Of a DNA stretch of 64,000 bases, positions 37,574-46,990 are shown in pieces. Made by a program: the position numbers and the translations under genes. This DNA comes from Pseudomonas fildesensis. Its GTDB lineage: Bacteria; Pseudomonadota; Gammaproteobacteria; Pseudomonadales; Pseudomonadaceae. The stretch is from contig NZ_LFMW01000012.1 of assembly GCF_001050345.1 (NCBI RefSeq), forward strand, positions 124,001 to 188,000, given 5' to 3'. The stretch's first letter is position 1. Each line of letters opens with the position of its first letter. The notes under the pieces are model-generated. The model saw nothing but the letters and a program-made list of their open reading frames with translations. It searched no databases and had not been told where the DNA came from.

Positions 37574-37748
37574 GAAGGTTCTCCTGTCTTGTGCAGTGTA
37601 TCGACCCCTCGTCGAAAATCTTCAAGAACGTTCATCTATTCAATCGAAGTGAAAACAAGCGAATCATTGATAAGTAGTGCAAACGAACAATGACTACAAC
37701 CAAAGAGCATAGTAGCCTTCCCCAGCGCTTGAACTCAGGAGTCTGTGC

Positions 37749-39200
37749 ATGTCCGTCCGTCGTACCAAAATCGTCGCCACCCTTGGCCCGGCCAGTAACT
37801 CGCCGGAAGTCCTCGAACAGCTGATTCTGGCTGGTTTGGACGTTGCCCGTCTGAACTTCTCCCACGGCACCCCGGACGAGCACAAGGCTCGCGCCAAGCT
37901 GGTGCGTGACCTGGCCGCCAAGCACGGTCGCTTCGTCGCATTGCTGGGTGACCTGCAAGGCCCGAAAATCCGTATCGCCAAATTTACCGACAAGCGGATC
38001 GAGCTGAAGATCGGTGACAAGTTCACCTTCTCCACCAGCCATCCGCTGACCGACGGCAACCAGCAAGTCGTGGGTATCGACTACCCGGACCTGGTCAAGG
38101 ACTGCGGCGTCGGTGACGAACTGCTGCTGGACGACGGCCGCGTGGTCATGCGCGTCGACACCGCAACCCCGACTGAGCTGAATTGCACCGTGATCATCGG
38201 CGGCCCGCTGTCCGACCACAAAGGCATCAACCGTCGCGGCGGTGGCCTAACGGCGCCAGCCCTGACTGAAAAAGACAAGGCTGACATCAAGCTCGCCGCC
38301 GAAATGGAAGTGGACTACCTCGCCGTGTCCTTCCCGCGCGACGCTGCCGACATGGAATACGCCCGCAAACTGCGCGACGAAGCCGGCGGTACCGCCTGGC
38401 TGGTGGCGAAGATCGAACGCGCCGAAGCCGTGGCCGATGACGAAACCCTCGACGGCCTGATCAAGGCCTCCGACGCTGTGATGGTTGCCCGTGGCGACCT
38501 GGGCGTGGAAATCGGCGACGCCGAACTGATCGGTATCCAGAAAAAAATCATCCTGCACGCACGCCGTCACAACAAAGCAGTGATCGTGGCGACCCAGATG
38601 ATGGAGTCGATGATCCAGAACCCGATGCCGACCCGCGCCGAAGTGTCCGACGTGGCCAACGCCGTGCTCGACTACACCGACGCCGTGATGCTCTCGGCTG
38701 AAAGTGCCGCCGGCCCTTACCCGCTGGAAGCCGTCCAGGCCATGGCGCGTATCTGCGTCGGTGCCGAAAAGCACCCGACCAGCAAGACCTCCAGCCACCG
38801 TATTGGCAAGGTCTTCGAAAGCTGCGACCAGAGCATCGCCCTGGCTGCCATGTACACCGCCAACCACTTCCCGGGCGTTAAAGCGATCATCGCCTTGACC
38901 GAAAGTGGCTACACGCCGTTGATCATGTCGCGTATCCGTTCCTCGATTCCGATCTACGCGTTCTCCCCGCACCGCGAAACACAGGCCCGCGCGGCGATGT
39001 TCCGTGGTGTCTACACCGTACCGTTCGACCCGGCTTCGTTGCCGCCTGAGCAAGTCAGCCAGGCTGCGATCGACGAACTGCTCAAGCGCGGCGTCGTGGA
39101 GAAAGGCGACTGGGTCATCCTGACCAAGGGCGACAGCTACCACACCATCGGCGGCACCAACGGCATGAAAATCCTGCACGTTGGCGACCCAATGGTCTGA
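37749..39200 (+). CDS. pyk: Pyruvate kinase
   Basis: A 483-residue pyruvate kinase of the PykA type: MSVRRTKIVATLGPASNSPE, phosphate and metal site GDLQGPKIRIAKF, catalytic AKIERAEAVADDE with the key Lys, and DAVMVARGDLGVEIG. The final step of the Entner-Doudoroff/lower glycolytic route, making ATP from phosphoenolpyruvate. Start ATG 37749. A bidirectional-looking terminator follows. Confidence 0.97.
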   Translation: MSVRRTKIVATLGPASNSPEVLEQLILAGLDVARLNFSHGTPDEHKARAKLVRDLAAKHGRFVALLGDLQGPKIRIAKFTDKRIELKIGDKFTFSTSHPLTDGNQQVVGIDYPDLVKDCGVGDELLLDDGRVVMRVDTATPTELNCTVIIGGPLSDHKGINRRGGGLTAPALTEKDKADIKLAAEMEVDYLAVSFPRDAADMEYARKLRDEAGGTAWLVAKIERAEAVADDETLDGLIKASDAVMVARGDLGVEIGDAELIGIQKKIILHARRHNKAVIVATQMMESMIQNPMPTRAEVSDVANAVLDYTDAVMLSAESAAGPYPLEAVQAMARICVGAEKHPTSKTSSHRIGKVFESCDQSIALAAMYTANHFPGVKAIIALTESGYTPLIMSRIRSSIPIYAFSPHRETQARAAMFRGVYTVPFDPASLPPEQVSQAAIDELLKRGVVEKGDWVILTKGDSYHTIGGTNGMKILHVGDPMV

Positions 39201-39218
39201 GTGACACGCTGAAAAACA

Positions 39219-39250
39219 AAAGCCCCGCCATTCACATGGCGGGGCTTTTT
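39219..39250 (+). terminator. Terminator of pyk
   Basis: AAGCCCCGCCA and TGGCGGGGCTT pair around TTCACA, flanked by A-rich and TTTTT tracts, 20 bp after the pyk stop. It can also serve the converging decayed gene. Confidence 0.95.
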
Positions 39251-39277
39251 GCTTTCTGATGTGATGGGACCGTGCGA

Positions 39278-39809
39278 CTAAGCCACTGCCACACACACCT
39301 GAAGCATTTGCCCCTTATTGAAAGTCGGATCGGGTTTGCCCAAGCCATCCCGTTTCACCAGGAAAAGGCACTTACTCTCCTCCTGCCGCGTGCCAGCCCC
39401 TACTAACGCAATAGTCGAGTCAGCCCGAATGCTCATAGCACCCACGTGCAGGTTGCCGAGCACATAAACGCCCTTATCGGCAAACCCCTCGTCTGCCTTG
39501 CCAGCGACATCAAACCGACAGACCAACCCCTTGGGGGTTGCGTCGCTGATATTCCCAGCCACTACTATTTTTTCATCAGGTTGCCGACACAACGCGCTCG
39601 GCATTATGGGTCGCCCGTCATGTTTCAATTCAAGAAAGCCTAGCGAGCCGAAATCCGTATCCCGCAATCCGGCTTTTCGTGAAGCTGGCACTCAGCGCCT
39701 TGGCTTGACCGTCTTCCATCTTGAGCAGCAAGACACAGCCTTGCTCACCGAACGAAAGATCCAACTCCCCACCATGATGCGCAGTTACGACAGAGTCGCG
39801 AGTATCCAT
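39278..39809 (-). pseudogene. Frameshifted remnant of a delta-60-repeat (beta-propeller-like) protein
   Basis: The gene start is excellent: GGGAGG five bases before ATG 39807-39809 (MDTRDSVVTAHHGGELDLSFGE). That frame ends at TGA 39630-39632 after KSRIAGYGFRLARLS. From about 39690 the +1 frame continues with repeat-like text down to 39278 (CRQPDEKIVVAGNISDATPK; DEGFADKGVYVLG; KPDPTFNKGQML). Both halves match the delta-60 pattern (DxSFGxxG, then DGKIxVAG). Repeat units are also incomplete at the joint, so a frameshift plus a small deletion is likely. It could still be two short real frames. Confidence 0.6.
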
Positions 39810-39943
39810 TGCAGCCTCCCTGACGATCGAACAAACGAACGCTTGAACAACCAGCATACGGAGGCTGGAAAGGTCATATAACTGTCAGTTGTCACAGTTA
39901 TCCATATTGAAATCGTCTATAAGAATCAACCCAACAAGCAACT

Positions 39944-40693
39944 TCACCGCTTACTGATAAACCCAGACAACGCCGCAATCGCCTCCGGCGACTTCAAACG
40001 CTGAATAAACAACCCACCCTCCTCCTCGATCACCCGGCGCAACTGCTCGCGATCAACGCTTTTCATCAGATGCTTGCTGACCTGCACCGCGCCCGGCGCC
40101 AGGGTTTCGAACCGTCCGGCGACTTCCCGCGCCTTGGCCAGCGCCGCTTCGCCGCTGCCCAACGCCTCGGTAGCGATCCCCCACGCAGCCGCCTGCTCAC
40201 CGGTAAAGCCTTCGCCCAACAGCAACAACTCCGCCGCTTTGGCATGCCCCAACAAGCGCGGCAGGATCAGGCTGGAGCCAAATTCCGGACACAGCCCCAG
40301 GTTGACGAACGGCATGCGCAACCGCGCATCCCGGCTGACGTACACCAGATCGCAATGCAGCAGCAGTGTGGTGCCGATGCCCACTGCCGCACCCGCCACT
40401 GCGGCGATCACGGGCTTGCGGCAGTTGAGCAGGCTTTTCATGAAGTGAAAGGGCGGGCTGTCGAGGTCGCTGGGCGGCTGTTCGAGGAAGTCGCCGATGT
40501 CGTTGCCGGCGGTAAAACAGTCGCTGCTGCCCTGGATCAGCACGGCGCGGATGTCAGCATCCGCATCCGCCTGCTCCAGCGCCTCGGCCAGTTGGGTGTA
40601 CATGGCTCGGGTCAGGGCGTTTTTCTTGTCGGGGCGATTGAGCTGCAGGGTCAGCAGCCCACGTTCGCGTTGCTGCAGGATGGCGTCGGTCAT
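39944..40693 (-). CDS. Enoyl-CoA hydratase/isomerase family protein
   Basis: 249 residues of the crotonase superfamily. The oxyanion-hole regions are GSSDCFTAGNDIGDF and AAVAGAAVGIGTTLLLHCDL. The second acidic position is in NLGLCPEFGSSLILPRLLG, whose Pro-Glu fits hydratase/isomerase members. Likely acts in fatty-acid or aromatic acyl-CoA breakdown; substrate unknown. 30 bp after the reductase gene on the same strand, so cotranscribed. Confidence 0.9.
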   Translation of the reverse strand: MTDAILQQRERGLLTLQLNRPDKKNALTRAMYTQLAEALEQADADADIRAVLIQGSSDCFTAGNDIGDFLEQPPSDLDSPPFHFMKSLLNCRKPVIAAVAGAAVGIGTTLLLHCDLVYVSRDARLRMPFVNLGLCPEFGSSLILPRLLGHAKAAELLLLGEGFTGEQAAAWGIATEALGSGEAALAKAREVAGRFETLAPGAVQVSKHLMKSVDREQLRRVIEEEGGLFIQRLKSPEAIAALSGFISKR

Positions 40694-40723
40694 GGCGAAT
40701 CTCGCGGCTGGAAAATTCAGCGC

Positions 40724-41656
40724 TCAACCACGCGGCAGGAACACGTCGGCCAGCAGTTGATTGCGCGGCAATCCCGCCAGGAACAAGCGCTTGGAGAACG
40801 CCTCGACGCTGACGGGGTGCCCGCAGAGTAAGGCCAGCGTTTGCCGGGAAACAAGCCGCAGTTGCGCCAATGCCTGGGTCAACTCAGCCGCGGTCCATAG
40901 TTCCACGGTGAGGTTCGGATGGCTCGCAGCCAACGCCGCCAAGGGCTGGGCCAGGTAATGACCGCCGGCATCATGGGCCAGGTGAATCACGCGGATAGCG
41001 CCCTGGTGATCCTGGCGCAAGGCCTCGCGCAACACCCCCCACAACGGGCCCAGGCCTGTGCCGGATGCGAGCAGCCACAGCGGTCGGGATTGCCAGTCGG
41101 GATCGTATTGCAGCGCCCCGCCGCGCAACTCGCCCAGTCGCAGGTGATCGCCTGCCTGCAACTGTCGGGCAATGTCGCTGAATTCGCCGGGATGGCGGCA
41201 ATCGAGGTGAAACTCAAGAAAGGGATCTTCCTGGGGCAAGCTGGCCAACGAGTATGGACGCGCCACAGTCCCCGCCCACAGCACCAGATGCTGGCCCGCC
41301 CGGTAACGCAGGCCACGCTCCGGTTCAACGCGCAGGCGCAATACGTTTACGCTCAGCCAGTCGGTGCTCACCACCTTGGCCGGCAAACCGTCGCGCGTCG
41401 GATCAAACGTTTCGACCTGCACATCCGCAATCACCTGGCACTGGCACGCCAGGCGCCAGCCGTCCTGGCGTTGCGCCGGGCTCAGGGCGTCGGGTTGTTT
41501 GTCCTCGACCTCACCCTGGCAACGTACCAGGCAGGCGTGGCAACTGCCCGCCCGGCAACTGTAGGGCACGGCCACACCCGCCTGATTCAAGGCATCCAGC
41601 AGGTTACTGCCGGTGGATACCGACCAGTGGCGTTCACCGACGTGCATTTCAGGCAT
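40724..41656 (-). CDS. 2Fe-2S ferredoxin-type oxidoreductase with FAD/NAD(P)H domain
   Basis: 310 residues. An N-terminal plant-type ferredoxin domain with CRAGSCHACLVRC then LACQC (four ligand Cys), a FAD-binding domain (ARPYSLASLPQED, with the RxYS flavin motif), and an NAD-binding domain (LLASGTGLGPLWGVLREAL; LLCGHPVSVEAF). It resembles the electron-transfer components of ring-hydroxylating oxygenases and CDP-6-deoxyglucoseen reductase. Start ATG 41654-41656; a TTG four codons upstream is less likely. Partner enzyme not identifiable from the neighbours. Confidence 0.9.
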   Translation of the reverse strand: MPEMHVGERHWSVSTGSNLLDALNQAGVAVPYSCRAGSCHACLVRCQGEVEDKQPDALSPAQRQDGWRLACQCQVIADVQVETFDPTRDGLPAKVVSTDWLSVNVLRLRVEPERGLRYRAGQHLVLWAGTVARPYSLASLPQEDPFLEFHLDCRHPGEFSDIARQLQAGDHLRLGELRGGALQYDPDWQSRPLWLLASGTGLGPLWGVLREALRQDHQGAIRVIHLAHDAGGHYLAQPLAALAASHPNLTVELWTAAELTQALAQLRLVSRQTLALLCGHPVSVEAFSKRLFLAGLPRNQLLADVFLPRG

Positions 41657-41670
41657 AAAACTATTCAACT

Positions 41671-41758
41671 GTAGGAGCGAGCTTGCTCGCGAAGGTTGCT
41701 AACGATAACGCGAGCTGCCTGACGAAACCCACCAGATTCACGTTTTTTCGCGAGCAAG
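41671..41758. repeat. REP doublet, right arm incomplete
   Basis: Left arm GTAGGAGCGAGCTTGCTCGC (41671-41690) is a standard REP palindrome. The inverted partner starts TTCGCGAGCAAG at 41747 but breaks off into unrelated bases, so this copy looks decayed. It lies upstream of the reductase gene. Confidence 0.75.
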
Positions 41759-41970
41759 AACTGGGCGTCCCCCTAGCGCCTACGGTGAATGGGGCGAGGC
41801 AATCATGACCATAGTCGGGTGTATCGGCCACCGCGTCGGGTTATACTGCCGCGCCTTTTTAGCGTCGCGCCAGCACCATACGGCGTGCCTGTGGAAGGTG
41901 GTTTCAGCCGACCGATGCACACCACTGAAGCCACCTTTATTGAATGTTCCCTTATAGAGGAGCGCGACTC

Positions 41971-43494
41971 ATGACCGTGATCAAGCAAGACGACCTGATT
42001 CAGAGCGTTGCAGACGCCCTGCAATTCATTTCCTATTACCACCCCGTTGACTTCATCCAGGCGATGCACGAAGCCTACCTGCGCGAAGAATCGCCAGCAG
42101 CTCGTGACTCAATCGCTCAAATTTTGATCAACTCGCGCATGTGCGCCACCGGCCACCGCCCGATCTGCCAGGACACCGGTATCGTTACCGTGTTCGTGCG
42201 CGTGGGCATGGATGTACGCTGGGATGGCGCCACCATGGGCCTGGACGACATGATCAACCAAGGCGTGCGCCAGGCTTACAACCTGCCGGAAAACGTCCTG
42301 CGCGCGTCGATCCTTGCCGACCCGGCAGGCGCGCGTAAAAACACCAAGGACAACACCCCGGCCGTGATCCACTACTCCATCGTCCCGGGTAACACCGTGG
42401 AAGTGGACGTGGCGGCCAAGGGCGGCGGTTCCGAGAACAAGTCGAAAATGGCCATGCTCAACCCGTCCGACTCGATCGTCGACTGGGTGCTCAAGACCGT
42501 TCCGACCATGGGCGCCGGCTGGTGCCCACCGGGCATGCTCGGCATCGGTATCGGCGGCACCGCCGAGAAAGCCGCAGTGATGGCCAAGGAAGTGTTGATG
42601 GAATCCATCGACATCCACGAGCTGAAAAAGCGCGGCCCCTCCAACCGTATCGAAGAGATGCGCCTGGAGTTGTTCGAAAAGGTCAACCAACTGGGCATCG
42701 GCGCCCAGGGCCTGGGTGGCCTGACCACCGTGCTCGACGTGAAGATCATGGACTACCCGACCCACGCCGCTTCACTGCCGGTGTGCATGATCCCCAACTG
42801 CGCCGCCACCCGTCACGCGCACTTTGTGCTCGACGGTTCGGGCCCGGCGTCGCTGGAAGCGCCATCGCTGGACGCCTACCCGGAAATCGTCTGGGAAGCC
42901 GGCCCGTCGGCCCGCCGCGTCAACCTCGACACCCTGACTCCGGAAGACGTACAAAGCTGGAAGCCGGGCGAAACCGTGTTGCTCAACGGCAAGATGCTCA
43001 CCGGCCGCGATGCTGCGCACAAGCGTATGGTCGAGATGCTGAACAAGGGCGAAACCCTGCCGGTGGACCTCAAGGGTCGCTTCATCTACTACGTCGGCCC
43101 GGTTGATCCGGTGCGCGAAGAAGTGGTTGGCCCTGCGGGCCCGACCACCGCGACGCGGATGGACAAGTTCACCCGTCAGATCCTCGAGCAAACCGGCCTT
43201 TTGGGCATGATCGGCAAATCCGAGCGCGGCCCGACTGCGATCGAAGCGATCAAGGACCACAAAGCCGTGTACCTGATGGCCGTGGGCGGCGCCGCCTACC
43301 TGGTGGCGCAGGCCATCAAGAAGTCGCGCGTGGTGGCCTTCGCCGAACTGGGCATGGAAGCGATCTACGAGTTCGACGTGAAAGACATGCCGGTCACCGT
43401 GGCGGTGGACAGCAAGGGCGAATCCGTCCACATCACCGGTCCTGCCATCTGGCAGAAAAAGATCAGTGAAAGCCTGGCGGTAGAAGTGCAGTAA
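41971..43494 (+). CDS. Fumarate hydratase class I (iron-sulfur type)
   Basis: A 507-residue single-chain class I fumarase, interconverting fumarate and malate in the TCA cycle with an oxygen-sensitive 4Fe-4S cluster. The N-terminal alpha-type part holds CATGHRPICQDTGIVTVFVRVG and GGGSENKSKMAMLNPSDSI. The C-terminal beta-type part holds GKMLTGRDAAHKRM and GPAGPTTATRMDKF. Candidate cluster cysteines include those in MIPNCAATRHAHF. Start ATG 41971 (MTVIKQDD) with GAGGAG. Followed by a terminator. Confidence 0.96.
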   Translation: MTVIKQDDLIQSVADALQFISYYHPVDFIQAMHEAYLREESPAARDSIAQILINSRMCATGHRPICQDTGIVTVFVRVGMDVRWDGATMGLDDMINQGVRQAYNLPENVLRASILADPAGARKNTKDNTPAVIHYSIVPGNTVEVDVAAKGGGSENKSKMAMLNPSDSIVDWVLKTVPTMGAGWCPPGMLGIGIGGTAEKAAVMAKEVLMESIDIHELKKRGPSNRIEEMRLELFEKVNQLGIGAQGLGGLTTVLDVKIMDYPTHAASLPVCMIPNCAATRHAHFVLDGSGPASLEAPSLDAYPEIVWEAGPSARRVNLDTLTPEDVQSWKPGETVLLNGKMLTGRDAAHKRMVEMLNKGETLPVDLKGRFIYYVGPVDPVREEVVGPAGPTTATRMDKFTRQILEQTGLLGMIGKSERGPTAIEAIKDHKAVYLMAVGGAAYLVAQAIKKSRVVAFAELGMEAIYEFDVKDMPVTVAVDSKGESVHITGPAIWQKKISESLAVEVQ

Positions 43495-43509
43495 GCACCT
43501 CTGACTGAA

Positions 43510-43552
43510 ATAAAAAGGCGACTGAGGCGATAAGCCCAGTCGCCTTTTTATT
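43510..43552 (+). terminator. Terminator of the fumarase gene
   Basis: AAAAAGGCGACTG and CAGTCGCCTTTTT form a stem of at least 12 bp with a short loop and a T run, 16 bp after the stop. Confidence 0.94.
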
Positions 43553-43565
43553 GCCTGCTGATTCC

Positions 43566-43634
43566 CTTGTGGCAAGCGGGCTTCCTGAAGTGCACAGCAA
43601 GCCCGCCCTCCACAGGAAGCCCGCTCGCCACAAG
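43566..43634. repeat. REP-like imperfect inverted repeat
   Basis: CTTGTGGCAAGCGGGCTTCC at 43566 is matched inversely by GGAAGCCCGCTCGCCACAAG ending at 43634 with one or two mismatches. It lies between the fumarase terminator and the sensor kinase gene. Confidence 0.8.
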
Positions 43635-43688
43635 ATCCAAGCCGCACATGGTATGGTGCTCCCCCTTACTGCGCCTGCTCATCACCGT

Positions 43689-45455
43689 ATGATCGTGATC
43701 CCTCGCCCCCTGCGCCTGACCTTCTACTCACTATTGATCATCGCCGGTGCGGTGCTGGCCGCCGCCTTGGCCACGCGCCATGCCGAACGCCAGGTGCTGG
43801 TGGACGACGCCGCTCGCGCCAATCAGCAGTTGGCGCTGTATGCCAACTCACTGCACACCCTGATCGAACGCTACCGCGCCCTGCCCGCCGTGCTGGCCCT
43901 GGACTCAGAGATGATCAGCGCGTTGAAAGGCCCGCTGGATGCCGCCACCCAGGACGTGCTCAACCGCAAGCTGGAGCGCATCAACGGCGCCGCGCAGTCT
44001 TCAACCCTGGAACTGATGGACCGCACCGGCCTGGCCGTGGCAGCCAGCAACTGGAACCTGCCCAGCAGTTACGTCGGGCACAACTACGCTTTTCGGCCGT
44101 ATTTCAGCCAGACGCTGAGCCAGGGCACCGGGCGCTTTTATGCGGTGGGGGTGACCACGGGCATACCGGGTTACTTCCTTTCCAGCGCGGTGGTCGATGA
44201 ACATGAGCAGTTCCTCGGCGCCATGGTGGTCAAACTGGAGTTCCCCGAACTGGAGCGCGAGTGGGCCCAGGGCAATGACCTGCTGCTGGTCAGTGACGCG
44301 CGCGGCATCGTGTTTATCGCCAATCAGCCGGGCTGGCGTTATCGCAACCTGCGGCCGTTGTCGGCCAGCGACCTGGCCGAACTCAAGGCCACCCGCCAAT
44401 ACGACAAGAAACAACTGCAATCGCTGGACACCCTGCCCTTGCAGCGCTTCGACGAAAACAGCCATTTGATGCGCGTCAATGGCCCCGACGGCAACGCCAA
44501 CTACATCTGGGAATCCCTGCCGCTGAAAGCCGAGGGCTGGACCCTGCACCTGCTGCGCAAACCCCAGTTCGCCTTTGAAGACCAACGCAACGCCGGTCTC
44601 GCCGCTGCCGGTTCCTGGCTGGCGCTGGTGTTCCTGGTGCTGTTCCTGACCCAGCGCTGGCGCCTGGCCCGCTTGCGTCAGCGCAGCCGCGAAGAGCTCG
44701 AACAGCTTGTGGAGGAGCGTACCCAGGCGCTGCGCACCGCTCAGGACGGCCTGGTGCAATCGGCCAAGCTGGCGGCGCTGGGGCAGATGTCCGCCGCCCT
44801 CGCCCATGAGATCAACCAGCCGCTGACCGCCCAACGTATGCAACTGGCCACCCTGCGGCTGTTGCTGGACCACGGCCGCGTGGACGACGCCTACAAGGCG
44901 CTCACGCCGCTGGACGACATGCTCACACGCATGGCCGCGCTGACCGGCCACCTCAAGACCTTCGCCCGCAAAAGCCCCAGCGGCCTGCGCGAACGCCTGG
45001 ACCTGGCCACGGTGGTCGACCAGTCGCTGCACCTGCTCGACGCGCGGTTGCGTGATGAAGCCATCGGCACCGTGCTGGACCTGACCCGCCCTGCCTGGGT
45101 ACGCGGCGATGCCATTCGCCTGGAACAGGTACTGATCAACTTGCTGCGCAACGCCCTCGACGCCATGGCCGACAAGCCGCGCAAACGCCTGGAAATCCGC
45201 CTGCATGCCGACGAACAACTGTGGCAACTGACCGTCAGCGACAGCGGCGGCGGCATTGCCGATGAACACTTGAACAGCGTCTTCGACCCTTTCTTCACCA
45301 CCAAGCCGGTGGGTGACGGCCTCGGCTTGGGGCTGGCGGTGTCCTACGCTATCGTGCACGAATTGGGCGGACGCCTGATCGCCGGCAACCGTGGCGACGG
45401 CGCGGTATTTACCCTGACCCTGCCTATCGCGCTGGAGACGCCCGACCTATGTTGA
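43689..45455 (+). CDS. mifS: MifS/DctB-type sensor histidine kinase for dicarboxylates
   Basis: 588 residues. TM1 (LTFYSLLIIAGAVLAAALAT), a periplasmic dCache-type sensor (about 35-290; VAASNWNLPSSYVGHNYAFRPYF is DctB-like), TM2 (AAAGSWLALVFLVLFLT here AGSWLALVFLVLFLT), a coiled coil, HisKA (LGQMSAALAHEINQPLTAQR) and HATPase_c (DSGGGIADEHLNSVFDPFF; GLGLGLAVSYAI). With mifR it matches the P. aeruginosa pair (PA5512/PA5511) needed for alpha-ketoglutarate growth and the P. putida order kinase-regulator-permease. Start ATG 43689 (MIVIPRPLRL); overlaps mifR by seven bases. Confidence 0.86.
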   Translation: MIVIPRPLRLTFYSLLIIAGAVLAAALATRHAERQVLVDDAARANQQLALYANSLHTLIERYRALPAVLALDSEMISALKGPLDAATQDVLNRKLERINGAAQSSTLELMDRTGLAVAASNWNLPSSYVGHNYAFRPYFSQTLSQGTGRFYAVGVTTGIPGYFLSSAVVDEHEQFLGAMVVKLEFPELEREWAQGNDLLLVSDARGIVFIANQPGWRYRNLRPLSASDLAELKATRQYDKKQLQSLDTLPLQRFDENSHLMRVNGPDGNANYIWESLPLKAEGWTLHLLRKPQFAFEDQRNAGLAAAGSWLALVFLVLFLTQRWRLARLRQRSREELEQLVEERTQALRTAQDGLVQSAKLAALGQMSAALAHEINQPLTAQRMQLATLRLLLDHGRVDDAYKALTPLDDMLTRMAALTGHLKTFARKSPSGLRERLDLATVVDQSLHLLDARLRDEAIGTVLDLTRPAWVRGDAIRLEQVLINLLRNALDAMADKPRKRLEIRLHADEQLWQLTVSDSGGGIADEHLNSVFDPFFTTKPVGDGLGLGLAVSYAIVHELGGRLIAGNRGDGAVFTLTLPIALETPDLC

Positions 45456-46774
45456 ACGCGGTGATTGTGGTCGATGACGAAGCAAGCATTCGCACGGCCG
45501 TCGAGCAATGGTTGAGCCTGTCGGGGTTTGCGGTGCAGCTGTTCAGCCGCGCCGAGGAATGCCTGACGCACCTGCCCAAGGACTTCCCCGGCGTGATCTT
45601 GAGCGACGTGCGCATGCCCGGGCTCAGCGGCCTGGAGCTGCTCGCCGAAGTGCAGCGGCGCGATGCCGATTTGCCGGTGATCCTGCTCACCGGCCACGGC
45701 GATGTGCCGATGGCCGTCGAAGCCATGCGCGACGGCGCCTACGACTTCCTCGAAAAACCCTTCAGCCCGGAGGCCCTGCTCAACAGCCTGCGCCGAGCCC
45801 TCGACAAGCGCGGGCTGATCCTGGAAAACCGCCGCCTGCACCAACAGGCCGACCATCGGATGCAGCTGGAGTCCAGCTTGCTGGGCGTGTCTCGTGGCCT
45901 GCAAAACCTGCGGCGCCAGGTGCTGGACCTGGCGACGTTGCCGGTCAACGTGCTGATCCGTGGCGAGACCGGCAGTGGCAAGGAGCTGGTCGCCCGTTGC
46001 CTGCATGATTTCGGACCACGGGCGAAAAAGCCTTTTGTGGCGCTCAACTGCGCCGCGATCCCCGAGCAGCTATTTGAAGCCGAGCTGTTCGGCCATGAAA
46101 GCGGCGCCTTTACCGGCGCCCAGGGCAAGCGCATCGGCAAGCTGGAATACGCCCACGGCGGCACCTTGTTCCTGGATGAAATCGAAAGCATGCCGCTGGC
46201 CCAGCAGGTGAAACTGTTGCGGGTGTTGCAGGAGCAGAAGCTGGAACGGCTCGGCTCCAATCAGAGCATTCATGTGGACTTGCGCATCATCGCCGCCACC
46301 AAGCCGGACCTTTTGGAAGAGGCCCGCGCCGGGCGTTTTCGTGAAGACCTGGCGTATCGGCTGAACGTCGCGCAACTGCGCCTGCCGCCCCTGCGCGAGC
46401 GCCGCGAAGATATTCCGTTGCTGTTCGATCACTTTGCCCACAGCGCCGCCGAGCGTTTGGGCCGCAGCGTTGAACCGCTGAGCGGCGCACAGTTGGGACG
46501 CCTGCTCAGCCACGACTGGCCGGGCAATGTGCGCGAACTGGCCAACGTCGCCGAGCGCCAGGTGCTGGGCCTTGGCGAGTCGGAGCCGGAAGGCATCGAA
46601 GCCGGGCAATCGTTGGCGGCGCAACAGGAGGCGTTCGAGGCGCATTGCCTGAAAGCCGCGTTGACCCGGCACAAAGGCGATATCAAGGCGGTGCTCGCGG
46701 AGCTGCAACTGCCCAGACGCACCTTTAATGAAAAGATGCAGCGCCATGGGTTGGCCCGCGACACATTCCTCTAA
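45449..46774 (+). CDS. mifR: MifR/DctD-type sigma-54-dependent response regulator
   Basis: 441 residues. Receiver domain with phospho-acceptor Asp53 (GVILSDVRMPG), AAA+ domain with Walker A GETGSGKE, the sigma-54-contacting GAFTGA (ESGAFTGAQGKR) and Walker B GTLFLDEIESM, and a Fis-type helix-turn-helix (KGDIKAVLAELQLPRRTFNE). It activates RpoN promoters after phosphorylation by MifS. The likely target is the permease gene 297 bp downstream, which has a -24/-12 promoter. Starts within the end of mifS. Confidence 0.9.
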   Translation: MLNAVIVVDDEASIRTAVEQWLSLSGFAVQLFSRAEECLTHLPKDFPGVILSDVRMPGLSGLELLAEVQRRDADLPVILLTGHGDVPMAVEAMRDGAYDFLEKPFSPEALLNSLRRALDKRGLILENRRLHQQADHRMQLESSLLGVSRGLQNLRRQVLDLATLPVNVLIRGETGSGKELVARCLHDFGPRAKKPFVALNCAAIPEQLFEAELFGHESGAFTGAQGKRIGKLEYAHGGTLFLDEIESMPLAQQVKLLRVLQEQKLERLGSNQSIHVDLRIIAATKPDLLEEARAGRFREDLAYRLNVAQLRLPPLRERREDIPLLFDHFAHSAAERLGRSVEPLSGAQLGRLLSHDWPGNVRELANVAERQVLGLGESEPEGIEAGQSLAAQQEAFEAHCLKAALTRHKGDIKAVLAELQLPRRTFNEKMQRHGLARDTFL

Positions 46775-46777
46775 CCC

Positions 46778-46890
46778 GATCGTTCCCACGCTCTGCGTGG
46801 GAATGAATTCTGTGACGCTCCGCGTCACGCTTTTAAAAGCAGACGCAGAGCGTCCAGGGCTGCATTACCACGCGGAGCGTGGGAACGATC
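46778..46890. repeat. Long palindromic extragenic repeat, copy 2 of 3
   Basis: 113 bp, same family as 16835-16940. The outer arms start GATCGTTCCCACGCTCTGCG and end GGGAACGATC; the right arm has one substitution (TTACCACG instead of TTCCCACG). Inner palindromes GACGCTCCGCGTC and GACGCAGAGCGTC are present. It directly follows the mifR stop. Confidence 0.92.
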
Positions 46891-46903
46891 AAGGTCAGCG
46901 TAG

Positions 46904-46947
46904 GCGGATTTCCGCTCACGGCCTTCATATCGTCAGCGACTTTCCGC
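46904..46947 (+). promoter_or_regulatory. Two candidate activator-binding dyads for MifR
   Basis: GCGGATTTCCGC (46904-46915) and GCGACTTTCCGC (46936-46947) share the half TTTCCGC and start 32 bp apart, about three helical turns. They sit 45-90 bp upstream of the -24 element, the usual distance for sigma-54 activator sites. Assignment to MifR is inference. Confidence 0.6.
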
Positions 46948-46990
46948 TCAAAAAAAAGTTGTAACCCTTCTATTCCGGGCCTTCATCTAA

